The position numbers and the translations under genes were made by a program. Below, in pieces: positions 55,193-62,670 of a stretch of DNA of 64,000 nucleotides. The first letter of the stretch is position 1. Each line of letters begins with the position of its first letter. The stretch covers positions 186,001 through 250,000 of the forward strand of contig CAKOSH010000001.1 in the NCBI GenBank assembly GCA_934102215.1. The letters run 5' to 3'. A model generated the notes under the pieces. It was given only the letters and a program-made list of their open reading frames with translations. It made no database searches and was not told the origin of the DNA. The stretch is from an uncultured Bacilli bacterium (GTDB lineage Bacteria; Bacillota_I; Bacilli_A; RF39; UBA660).

Positions 55193-55759
55193 TTAAATAA
55201 TCTTATCAATAATTCCATATTTAAGTGCTTCATCACTATCCATATAATAATCTCTTTCAACATCTTTTTCTATTTTAGAAAGAGATTTTTTTGTATTACG
55301 AGATAATATCACATTCAATTTCTTCTTAATCTTTAGTATTCTTTCAGCAACAATTTTAATTTCAGTAGCCTGTCCATTAACACCACCAAGTGGTTCATGA
55401 ATCATAATTTCAGTATTATTTAACGAACACCTTTTACCTCTAGTACCACTAGATAAAAGAAAAGCAGCCATAGAAGCACAAAGCCCTATACCAATCGTAA
55501 CACAATCACTTTTAATATAATTCATCGTATCATATATAGCCATACCAGCAGTGATACTACCACCAGGAGAATTAATATATATATTTATATCATCATTACT
55601 AATAGAATCTAAATATAAAAGTTCACTTACAACTAGATTAGCCTTTTCATCATTTATTTCTCCTTCAATAAATATAATTCTTTCCTTTAACAATTTAGAA
55701 TATATATCATATACTGTCTCTTTCTTACTATCAACATCTACTATGAATGGTATTTTCAT
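55193..55759 (-). CDS. clpP: ATP-dependent Clp protease proteolytic subunit
   Basis: 188 residues. The catalytic triad is visible: Ser in G-L-C-A-S-M-A-A-F, His in M-I-H-E-P-L-G-G, and Asp in the following helix region E-R-D-Y-Y-M. N-terminus I-D-S/V-type, slightly divergent (I-N-S-P-G-G-S is intact). It forms the peptidase chamber with ClpX/ClpC. AGGAGG precedes the ATG. The last codons end 6 nt from whiA. Confidence 0.9.
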   Translation of the reverse strand: MKIPFIVDVDSKKETVYDIYSKLLKERIIFIEGEINDEKANLVVSELLYLDSISNDDINIYINSPGGSITAGMAIYDTMNYIKSDCVTIGIGLCASMAAFLLSSGTRGKRCSLNNTEIMIHEPLGGVNGQATEIKIVAERILKIKKKLNVILSRNTKKSLSKIEKDVERDYYMDSDEALKYGIIDKII

Positions 55760-55801
55760 GCATCCTCCTAGTAATATTTTAGTAAAGTAACGCCATATTT
55801 A

Positions 55802-55830
55802 TTCACAAAATTAAAAAAATTTGCTATTAT
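55802..55830 (+). promoter_or_regulatory. Promoter of kinase gene, predicted leaderless
   Basis: TTCACA (55802-55807), 17-bp spacer, TATTAT (55825-55830) with TG-N, 6 nt before ATG 55837. Confidence 0.6.
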
Positions 55831-55836
55831 ATTTAT

Positions 55837-57498
55837 ATGATAGAGGTTGATAGTGTGGAAAAAGAAATAAAACTTATATTTGAAGATAGCAATATTATAA
55901 ACGTAAAAAGTGGTACAACAGTAAAAGAAATACTAGATATGCTTAATAATGACCAAGTTATCGCACTTCGTATAAATGGTAAAATAGTAAGCAGTGAAAC
56001 AGAACTTACAACTGATTCATATGTAAACTATATAACTATTGCTAGTAGAATAGGAAGAAAAATATACATGAAAGGTCTTACTTATGTATATCTTTTAGCA
56101 GTGAAAGAATTATATGAAGATAGAGCATTTGTATATATAAAGCATTCACTTGATAAATCACTTTACACAGAAATAAAAATGAAAAGACAAGTTGACCATT
56201 CAGTAGTAGCACAAATAAAGAAAAAAATGAAAGAAATAATAAAAAGAGATATACCATTTAGAAATATAAGTGTAGATAGAAATGATGCAATAGAATATTC
56301 TAAAAGTGTAGAAGAAAATGAAAAAGTACTTAACTATACTTATATGACTAAAGATTCAGTTACTATGTGTGAACTAGGAGATATGTATAATTATTTCTAT
56401 TATATAATGCCTGCTTCAACTAAAATATTAAAAAGATTTGATTTAACTTATGTTTCACCATATGGAGTAGCAATAAGCTATCCAATAGATAATGTAGTTC
56501 CTAAATTTAATCCAACACCTAAAGTATTAGAAGCATTTAAGAAATATGAAAAGAAACTATCTACTTTAGGAGTACACTATGCAGGAGATATAAATAAAAT
56601 AGTATGTGATGGTAATATAAGTGATTATATACAAAAGAACGAAATACTTTATGATGAAAATATAAGAGAAGTAGCAGAAAAAGTATCAAAAGATAAAAAT
56701 ATAAAAGCAATATATATAAGTGGTCCATCATCATCAGGTAAAACAACAACATCTAAAAAACTAGCACTTTATTTAAATGCTAAAGGATATGATACATTAG
56801 TTATTTCTACAGATGATTATTTTGTAGAAAGAAAAGATACACCAAGAAAACCAGATGGAAGTTATGAATATGAAATAGTTGAAGCACTTGATATAAAACT
56901 ATTTAATAATCATATAAAGAGTTTACTTAATGGAGATGAAATAATTAAACCAACGTATAATTTTATTACAGGTGAGAAAGAATATAAAGGTAAACCTATA
57001 TCACTAAAAGAAAATCAAATACTTATAGTAGAAGGATTACATGCGATAAATGAAAGATTAAGTTCAAGTATAGATAAAAAGAATAAATTAAAAGTATACA
57101 TTAGTCCATTTACACCAGTAGGATTAGATAGACATAATCATATATCAACAACAGACTTAAGATTATTAAGACGTATGGTAAGAGATTATAAACATAGAGG
57201 ATATAGTGCTACTGATACATTAGAAGCTTGGAAAGGTATGAGAAGTAGTGAAGAAGAATATGTTTATCCATATCAAAGAGAAGCTGATATGGTTATAAAT
57301 ACTTCATTATCATATGAAATAGGAGTATTAAGAACATATGCTGAACCATTATTATATTCAGTAGATAAAAATAATGATTGTTATGAAGAAGCAATAAGAA
57401 TACTTAAATTCTTAGATGGATTTTTAGCAATATCTAGTGAGTACGTACCATATACAAGTGTACTAAGAGAATTTATTGGAAACAGTTATTTTGAATAA
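55837..57498 (+). CDS. TGS-domain uridine-kinase-like nucleoside kinase
   Basis: 553 residues. TGS-like N-terminus (about 1-65), a ThrRS-like middle domain, and a P-loop kinase domain (about 275-500). The P-loop is G-P-S-S-S-G-K-T-T-T, and the uridine-kinase-type D-D-Y-F follows at about 330. The family (YeaG/Udk-like fused TGS) is common in Bacillota; uridine is a likely substrate. Start choice: ATG 55837 has a perfect leaderless context, whereas in-frame GTG 55855 has an AGAGGTTGAT ribosome site; both are possible. Upstream of gap with a GGGAG ribosome site between them. Confidence 0.8.
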   Translation: MIEVDSVEKEIKLIFEDSNIINVKSGTTVKEILDMLNNDQVIALRINGKIVSSETELTTDSYVNYITIASRIGRKIYMKGLTYVYLLAVKELYEDRAFVYIKHSLDKSLYTEIKMKRQVDHSVVAQIKKKMKEIIKRDIPFRNISVDRNDAIEYSKSVEENEKVLNYTYMTKDSVTMCELGDMYNYFYYIMPASTKILKRFDLTYVSPYGVAISYPIDNVVPKFNPTPKVLEAFKKYEKKLSTLGVHYAGDINKIVCDGNISDYIQKNEILYDENIREVAEKVSKDKNIKAIYISGPSSSGKTTTSKKLALYLNAKGYDTLVISTDDYFVERKDTPRKPDGSYEYEIVEALDIKLFNNHIKSLLNGDEIIKPTYNFITGEKEYKGKPISLKENQILIVEGLHAINERLSSSIDKKNKLKVYISPFTPVGLDRHNHISTTDLRLLRRMVRDYKHRGYSATDTLEAWKGMRSSEEEYVYPYQREADMVINTSLSYEIGVLRTYAEPLLYSVDKNNDCYEEAIRILKFLDGFLAISSEYVPYTSVLREFIGNSYFE

Positions 57499-57516
57499 AA
57501 GGGAGATGAATAAATT

Positions 57517-58512
57517 ATGTTAAGAATAGCAATAAATGGATTTGGAAGAATAGGTAGAACTGCTTTAAGATTACTTGAAAATGATAAAGATATAGAGGTT
57601 GTCGCAATAAATGATTTAACTGACCCAGTACAACTTTCATATCTTTATAAATATGATTCAGTTCATAGAACTAACAAAAGTAAAATAAGTTTTGATGAAG
57701 ATGAATTATTCGTAAAAGGAAGAAGAATTAAAGTATATGCTGAAAGTGATCCTTCTCTTTTACCATGGGGAGAGCTTAATGTTGATGTAGTTCTTGAATG
57801 TACAGGAGTATTTACTTCTGCTGAAAAATGTCAGGCACACCTAGATGCTGGAGCAAAACATGTTATAATAAGTGCTCCTGCTAAAGATGAAGTTAAAACT
57901 ATAGTATATGGTGTTAATGATGATATATTAAGTTTAAGCGATAAAGTTATAAGTGCAGCAAGTTGTACAACTAATTGTTTAGCACCAGTACTTAAATTAA
58001 TAGACGATAAATTTGGTATTAAAAAAGGATTTATGACAACTGTTCATGCTATGACAAATGATCAAGAAACACTTGATATACCACATAAAAAAGGTATAAA
58101 AGCAAGACGTGGTAGAGCGGCATCATTAAATATTATTCCAACAAGTACAGGAGCAGCATCACAAATAGGTAAAGTTATACCACATTTAAATGGTAAACTA
58201 GATGGTATAGCATTTAGAGTACCAGTTGGAGATGGAAGCGTTATAGATGTAACATTAGAACTAGAAAAAAATACTACAGTAGAAGATGTTAATAACATGT
58301 TTAAATCTAATCAAAGTAAAGTACTTAAATATACAGAAGACCCAATAGTAAGTTCAGATATTATTGGTGAAGAAGTAGGTGCTACAGTAGATGGCCTTCT
58401 TACTAACATAGTAGAAGAAGATGGAAAACAATTATTAAAAGTAGTTGCTTGGTATGATAACGAAGTAGGTTATACCGCTCAAATGATTAGAACAATGAAA
58501 TTATTTATGTAA
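57517..58512 (+). CDS. gap: Glyceraldehyde-3-phosphate dehydrogenase
   Basis: 331 residues. Glycolytic NAD-dependent enzyme. Rossmann start N-G-F-G-R-I-G-R; the catalytic Cys in S-A-A-S-C-T-T-N-C-L-A-P at about 150; conserved V-H-A-M-T-N-D-Q; C-terminal W-Y-D-N-E-V-G-Y. No truncation. It is behind AAGGGAGATG and followed by a strong terminator. It is co-directional with the kinase gene 18 nt upstream. Confidence 0.97.
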   Translation: MLRIAINGFGRIGRTALRLLENDKDIEVVAINDLTDPVQLSYLYKYDSVHRTNKSKISFDEDELFVKGRRIKVYAESDPSLLPWGELNVDVVLECTGVFTSAEKCQAHLDAGAKHVIISAPAKDEVKTIVYGVNDDILSLSDKVISAASCTTNCLAPVLKLIDDKFGIKKGFMTTVHAMTNDQETLDIPHKKGIKARRGRAASLNIIPTSTGAASQIGKVIPHLNGKLDGIAFRVPVGDGSVIDVTLELEKNTTVEDVNNMFKSNQSKVLKYTEDPIVSSDIIGEEVGATVDGLLTNIVEEDGKQLLKVVAWYDNEVGYTAQMIRTMKLFM

Positions 58513-58530
58513 AGGCAAAAAGCCTTTTTC
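58511..58530 (+). terminator. Terminator of gap
   Basis: 6-bp stem AAAGGC/GCCTTT, A-rich loop, T tract. Confidence 0.75.
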
Positions 58531-58591
58531 TTTTTATTGAAAAAGCACGCCAAATATGTTATCATTTTAATAGATAATAGGAGTGACAAAT

Positions 58592-60184
58592 ATGTATATA
58601 GATAAATTAATAAGAAAAGAAGTCATAACATTAATTATTTCAGTAGTTATGTTAGTCATTATATTTATTGGTGTTACTTTTGCTAAATTCTTAAGCATTG
58701 GTAAAGGTCAAGATAATGTTATCAGCATGGGAGACTTAAAAATAAGCTTTTGTAATGATTCAACATGTGATTCAACTTATTCAAATATAGGTCAAGTTAT
58801 TGGTACAAAAGTAGTAGATGGAGTATCAACACCAGCAAGTATTTACCCATTTCCTAATGATGGCTCTTATTCAAATGAAACTCCTTATATATTTAAAATA
58901 GAGAATACTGGTACGTTAGACTCAACAGTAAAGATTAGATTAAAAGAAGATGCAACATTTACACCAAGCGGAGATTATAGTAGTTATGCAAGACTAACTA
59001 GTAATTATGCTAGTCATTTAAAAGTTGCAATAAAGAAGAAAATACTATATCAAGACACAGGATACCAATTTGGCGACGTTAATATGGATGGATTAGTGAA
59101 TTTACAGGATGTGAATTTAGTATTACAAGCAGCAACAGAAAATGCGACATTAACAGACACTCAAAAAAAATTAATTGGTTTAGATAGTAGTGCAACAGTA
59201 ACGGCAGTTCATGCAGTACCTATATTACAAATGTTGAAAGGTACAAGCGAATCTCCTTATTCAACAAAAGTATATACTTACTCTGATTTAGAAGATGGTG
59301 TAATATTTAAAAATGACATTATTAAATTAGGAGAATCAGCTACATATTTCTTATGGCTATATTTAGATGAGACAACACCTAATGATGCTCAAAATACTTT
59401 CTTTGTAGGAAATATAGATGTTGATGGTGAATACTCATTAGAACCACCAGAACCAGTAGACTTTGCAACAGACAGTTGGGCAACAATAGTTAGCGCAGTT
59501 AGAAGCAACAATATAGGTAAATACAACGTAGGAGATACAAAAGAAATTGATATGGGTACTTATGGAACACACACATTACGTATTGCAAATACATCAACAC
59601 CAAGTGAGTGTTCTACGTCAGGATTTTCACAAACTGCTTGTGGATTTGTACTTGAATTTGCAGATATAATAACAACACATAATATGAATCCATCAGGAAC
59701 ATATAAAGGAACACAATACGATTATGGATGGAATAAAGATGGCTGGCCAGCAACAGGCATGAGAACATTTGTAAATAATGATATATATAATGCAATACCA
59801 AGTGAAATAAAGAATGCAATAATAGATACAACAGTAGTATCAGGACATGGAGATACAAGTGGAGAAACAAACTTCACATCAAAAGATAAATTATATTTAC
59901 TAAGTACAGCAGAAGTATGGGCACAAGGAAGTTCAAATACAATAGAGTATGATACAGCAAGGGATGTAACAAGACAATTAGACTATTATAAAAATTTAGG
60001 AACAAGTACAAGAAAATATAGCGGAGCAATAAAGAAAAACGGAACTATTGCTGATTATTGGTGGCTTCGCGCGGCTAGTTCTGATAGTACTGACATTTTC
60101 TTGCATGTTAACTCTAACGGAGATTGGATTAGCGACGGTGCTTCTTCTACTCTCGGCGTCGCCCCAGCTTTCCGATTGAGATAA
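58592..60184 (+). CDS. DGR variable target protein: membrane anchor, dockerin-like segment, C-terminal variable domain
   Basis: 530 residues. TM helix at about 11-32 with external C-terminus. A beta-rich domain (about 45-300) starts G-D-L-K-I-S-F, like TasA/camelysin-type exported proteins. Inserted in it (about 161-218) is a dockerin-like pair: F-G-D-V-N-M-D-G-L-V-N-L-Q-D-V then a second helix ending A-V-P-I-L-Q-M-L-K-G. The C-terminal DUF6273/C-type-lectin-like domain (about 300-530) contains W-W-L-R-A-A and G-V-A-P-A-F-R-L-R. The VR covers residues 491-527. ATG 58592 is behind TAGGAG; the upstream GTG lies in that site. The protein is the diversified surface binder of the element. Confidence 0.9.
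   Translation: MYIDKLIRKEVITLIISVVMLVIIFIGVTFAKFLSIGKGQDNVISMGDLKISFCNDSTCDSTYSNIGQVIGTKVVDGVSTPASIYPFPNDGSYSNETPYIFKIENTGTLDSTVKIRLKEDATFTPSGDYSSYARLTSNYASHLKVAIKKKILYQDTGYQFGDVNMDGLVNLQDVNLVLQAATENATLTDTQKKLIGLDSSATVTAVHAVPILQMLKGTSESPYSTKVYTYSDLEDGVIFKNDIIKLGESATYFLWLYLDETTPNDAQNTFFVGNIDVDGEYSLEPPEPVDFATDSWATIVSAVRSNNIGKYNVGDTKEIDMGTYGTHTLRIANTSTPSECSTSGFSQTACGFVLEFADIITTHNMNPSGTYKGTQYDYGWNKDGWPATGMRTFVNNDIYNAIPSEIKNAIIDTTVVSGHGDTSGETNFTSKDKLYLLSTAEVWAQGSSNTIEYDTARDVTRQLDYYKNLGTSTRKYSGAIKKNGTIADYWWLRAASSDSTDIFLHVNSNGDWISDGASSTLGVAPAFRLR
60062..60172 (+). repeat. DGR variable repeat (VR)
   Basis: A 111-nt copy of the template repeat at the 3' end of the target gene. It differs from the TR at 23 positions, 22 of which are adenines in the TR (9 to G, 7 to T, 6 to C); the other is T to C near the left edge. 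14 of the 16 Asn (AAY) codons of the TR are changed (to Ser, Asp, Ile, His, Gly and Leu). The GC-rich block CGGCGTCGCCCCAG (60154-60167) is kept and is the likely initiation-of-mutagenic-homing site. Confidence 0.95.
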
Positions 60185-60370
60185 AATGTAAAGCATATGT
60201 AAACTAGAGCAAAACGAAATTAGTTAAGAGAACTAAAACAAATCCGACTAAAAAATAAAAAGGTATAACGAATGTTAAAAAGCGACTACACCATGCGAAA
60301 GCATGGATGGGCGGGTAAGAACTAAAACAAATGCATTGATTATGAAATGGCTGCCTTAAGGCAGAGTAAT
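60185..60370 (+). other. DGR region downstream of VR: hairpin and direct repeats
   Basis: Non-coding. It holds a CCATGC-GAAA-GCATGG hairpin (60291-60306) about 120 nt after the VR, a 14-nt palindrome (60350-60363), and a 15-nt direct repeat AGAACTAAAACAAAT at 60229-60243 and 60318-60332. Structured elements with GNRA-type loops downstream of VR assist target recognition in the Bordetella phage DGR. Confidence 0.6.
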
Positions 60371-60403
60371 AAATTTTGAATTTACGTAAATTCAAAATTT
60401 TTT
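60371..60403 (+). terminator. 30-bp perfect palindrome, terminator after target gene
   Basis: A 13-bp stem with loop ACGT and T tail (palindrome 60371-60400). Separates the target gene from the avd-RT part. Confidence 0.7.
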
Positions 60404-60513
60404 GTTGATAAGTAAATATATAAATGTTAAAATAAAAATGTAGTAAATCTTAAGAAAGGATATTGAAAAGTAAAATTTATTTAATACAAGATTAATAATG
60501 AGGAGAAATAGAG

Positions 60514-61053
60514 ATGTCAGTTCCAAGATTTAAGAGAAAGCCAAGTGGTTTAGATTATGTTGATAATGCATATGAACTTCAAATGGAAGTTATGAATTTA
60601 TGTTCTAAATTATCTGCTAGATGGGCAAGAATATATCAGCAACCAATAGATAAACTAGCTTGTCTTCAAGCTGATTTTGCCAATATGGCTTATAGTATAA
60701 CACCTGTAACAAATGAAGACTTTATAACTAGAAGATTCTTTTTGAAGTTATCTTATGCATGTTTAAACGCACTTGAAAAAAGAATTATGGATATGATAAG
60801 AGTGTTATATATGAATCCATCTAAATGCTTTAATAGAAAGAATGGTAAGAATTATTCTTTTGCTGAAGCAACTATGATGCTTGATAAGAAACTTGAAGAA
60901 CTTGGTGTTAAATATCAAAAACAATATGATTTAATAAAAGGAGTAATATCATCTGATTCTAAAAAACATAGTAAAATTAAAAAAGATGATATAACTGATA
61001 AAGAAATGTTTGAAATATTGGTTTCTAAGACTCTTGAAATTATATTTCATTAG
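60514..61053 (+). CDS. avd: Avd-like accessory variability protein of the DGR
   Basis: 179 residues, mostly alpha-helical (four-helix-bundle-like core at about 15-150), basic in the C-terminal part with K-K-H-S-K-I-K-K. It sits between the target gene and the TR, the normal place of avd, whose product binds RT and TR RNA. It is longer than Bordetella Avd (128 residues), with an extra C-terminal helix. Identification rests on position, size and helical pattern rather than on a diagnostic motif. AGGAGAAA precedes the ATG. Confidence 0.75.
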   Translation: MSVPRFKRKPSGLDYVDNAYELQMEVMNLCSKLSARWARIYQQPIDKLACLQADFANMAYSITPVTNEDFITRRFFLKLSYACLNALEKRIMDMIRVLYMNPSKCFNRKNGKNYSFAEATMMLDKKLEELGVKYQKQYDLIKGVISSDSKKHSKIKKDDITDKEMFEILVSKTLEIIFH

Positions 61054-61122
61054 TCTTTTTGAAATAGGTGTACTGATGTAAATTACGTTGCGCCCATGAT
61101 CTTTTAGCATTTAGATTCAGCA
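61054..61122 (+). other. Spacer between avd and TR
   Basis: No gene. It contains the short GC-richer patch TTGCGCCC. Probably part of the transcript carrying TR. Confidence 0.4.
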
Positions 61123-61233
61123 TGGCTTCGTGCGGCTAATTCTAATAATACTAACAATTTCTTAAATGTTAACAATAACGGAGATTGGAATAACAACAAT
61201 GCTAATAATACAAACGGCGTCGCCCCAGATTTC
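61123..61233 (+). repeat. DGR template repeat (TR)
   Basis: 111-nt non-coding copy of the VR, read in the same phase with 16 AAY (Asn) codons, the adenine-rich design used for mutagenesis. Its right end holds CGGCGTCGCCCCAG (61215-61228), identical to the VR block; past the TTC the sequences diverge completely (TGTGTAAGA versus CGATTGAGA). Located between avd and RT as in canonical DGRs. Confidence 0.95.
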
Positions 61234-61496
61234 TGTGTAAGAAGCAGAACAGGTAAAATAAAGGTGTTTTAAATAACTCTTTAACTGCTTTTGAAAAAAG
61301 AAAGGATTGGTATAACCTTGGAATAATTATTTATTCTTAAAGATGATTAATGATGATATATGCTCGGACGCTTCTTGCATGGTTAAGAGTTTGTTCGTTT
61401 ATCTTAATTTCATGGGTATATACTATGTAAGGTACTTTAAATGAACAAATACCTTATACATTAATCTTGGAAAAGTAGAAATACTTTTCTTTTTAT
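61234..61496 (+). other. TR-RT spacer RNA region with terminator-like hairpin
   Basis: About 260 nt non-coding; in characterised DGRs the region after TR primes and supports cDNA synthesis. It ends with an 8-bp hairpin (61470-61477 with 61482-61489, loop GAAA) and T-rich tract just before the RT start. Confidence 0.55.
61470..61495 (+). terminator. Terminator-like hairpin immediately upstream of RT
   Basis: Stem GAAAAGTA/TACTTTTC with GAAA loop and a T-rich tail, only 2 nt before ATG 61497. It may end the TR RNA or limit RT expression. Confidence 0.6.
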
Positions 61497-62348
61497 ATGA
61501 CAAGTAAAGAGAGAAAAGAAAAAAGATATTTAAGAAGAAAGAAAAGACGTGAAGATAAAATAATTGAAAGAAGTAATATGTATGCTGATTTAGATTCATC
61601 ATTTACATTTTCTAAAGTACTTATGTATGCAGACAAATGTTGTAATGGTGTTAGATGGAAAAAATCTATTCAAATATTTCAATTACATATGTTTACTAAT
61701 GTTGCTTGTACTTGTTATAACATTAAAAATAATAATTATAAAGTAGGAAATACATATCAATTTACTATAAATGAAAGGGGTAAAGAAAGATTAATAGATG
61801 CTCCTCATATTAAAGATAGATTGATACATAAGGTAATTAATAATGAAATATTACTACCAATATATAGTCCATTATTAATATATGATAATGGAGCAAGTGT
61901 TAAAGATAAAGGATTCTTATTTACTCTTAATAGGGTTAAAAAGAAGTTATTTAAGAATTATAAGTTAAATAGTGATGGTTATGTTGTTCTTATTGATTAT
62001 TCTAAATTTTTTGAAAATTGTTCTCATGATATAATAAAAGATGTACATAAAAAATATATTAGGAATGAACGTGTTATTAAAGTTATAGAAGATTATTTAT
62101 TTATAGGTAAAGGTATTGCTCTTGGAATAGAAATAGCTCAAAGAGAAGCATCTATTATACCTAATAGTTTAGATCATTATTTGGAGAATAAAAAATTAAG
62201 CAGTATCAGATATATGGATGATACTGTTTTCTTTTGTGAAAATTATAATATGGCTTGTGATATATTAAATAAGTATATTGAAATGTCTAGTAAATTAAAT
62301 ATTGTTATTAATAGGAAGAAAACTAAAATTATTAAGTTAAGTAATTGA
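61497..62348 (+). CDS. DGR reverse transcriptase, truncated by in-frame UGA
   Basis: 283 residues up to the TGA. A basic N-terminus (about 1-25: R-R-K-K-R-R) leads to RT fingers and palm: R-W-K-K-S (about 53), I-D-Y-S-K-F-F (166-172) and the catalytic Y-M-D-D (239-242), with N-S-L-D-H-Y in between. This is the gut-type DGR RT. At codon 284 (62346-62348) stands TGA where relatives have Gly (S-x-G-F); the same frame then encodes the C-terminal thumb to 62576. No ribosome site precedes the ATG. Activity of the truncated form is uncertain. Confidence 0.88.
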   Translation: MTSKERKEKRYLRRKKRREDKIIERSNMYADLDSSFTFSKVLMYADKCCNGVRWKKSIQIFQLHMFTNVACTCYNIKNNNYKVGNTYQFTINERGKERLIDAPHIKDRLIHKVINNEILLPIYSPLLIYDNGASVKDKGFLFTLNRVKKKLFKNYKLNSDGYVVLIDYSKFFENCSHDIIKDVHKKYIRNERVIKVIEDYLFIGKGIALGIEIAQREASIIPNSLDHYLENKKLSSIRYMDDTVFFCENYNMACDILNKYIEMSSKLNIVINRKKTKIIKLSN

Positions 62349-62576
62349 TTTATGTATTGTAAATGGAAGTTTAAAATATATGATAATGGTAAGATAGTTA
62401 TGCTACCTAATAATAAGACAATATATAGGCAAAGAAGAAAGCTTAGAAAAATGATAAAGAATAATGTTAATAAAGAAGATATAGATATTGTTAAAAATAG
62501 TTTTAAAGCATATTTGAATATGGGAAATAGTTATAGATATATAAGAATATTCAGTCATAAATGTCACTGTATTTAA
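62349..62576 (+). pseudogene. C-terminal part of the DGR RT separated by UGA
   Basis: In frame with the RT and not a separate gene: F-M-Y-C-K-W-K-F-K-I-Y-D-N-G-K-I-V-M continues the family's F-x-F-L-K-x-x-F-x-L-x-x-x-G-K-V segment. It then has the R-Q-R-R-K-L-R-K-M motif of the thumb. An ATG at 62352 has no ribosome site. It would reach the protein only by read-through or re-initiation. Confidence 0.8.
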
Positions 62577-62670
62577 GATAGGTATAATACCTTTACTGTA
62601 AAGTTTCACATTAAAATTGGCTTTTTATATATCTCTATTATATAATTTAAGTATAAGGAGAATTATTTAT

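Noticed and set aside
58583..58591. GTG start of the DGR target three codons upstream
   Set aside because: It overlaps the TAGGAG ribosome site; ATG 58592 has proper spacing.
62346..62348. UGA read as Trp or Gly (alternative code) to explain the RT interruption
   Set aside because: RF2 with an intact S-P-F motif is encoded at 49.1 kb, and core genes such as ftsX and the phosphoesterase end with TGA. Trp is always TGG in the genes examined.
62577..62670. glmS ribozyme/riboswitch upstream of glmS
   Set aside because: Fewer than 100 nt separate the RT remnant from the start, and no ribozyme core sequence is seen.
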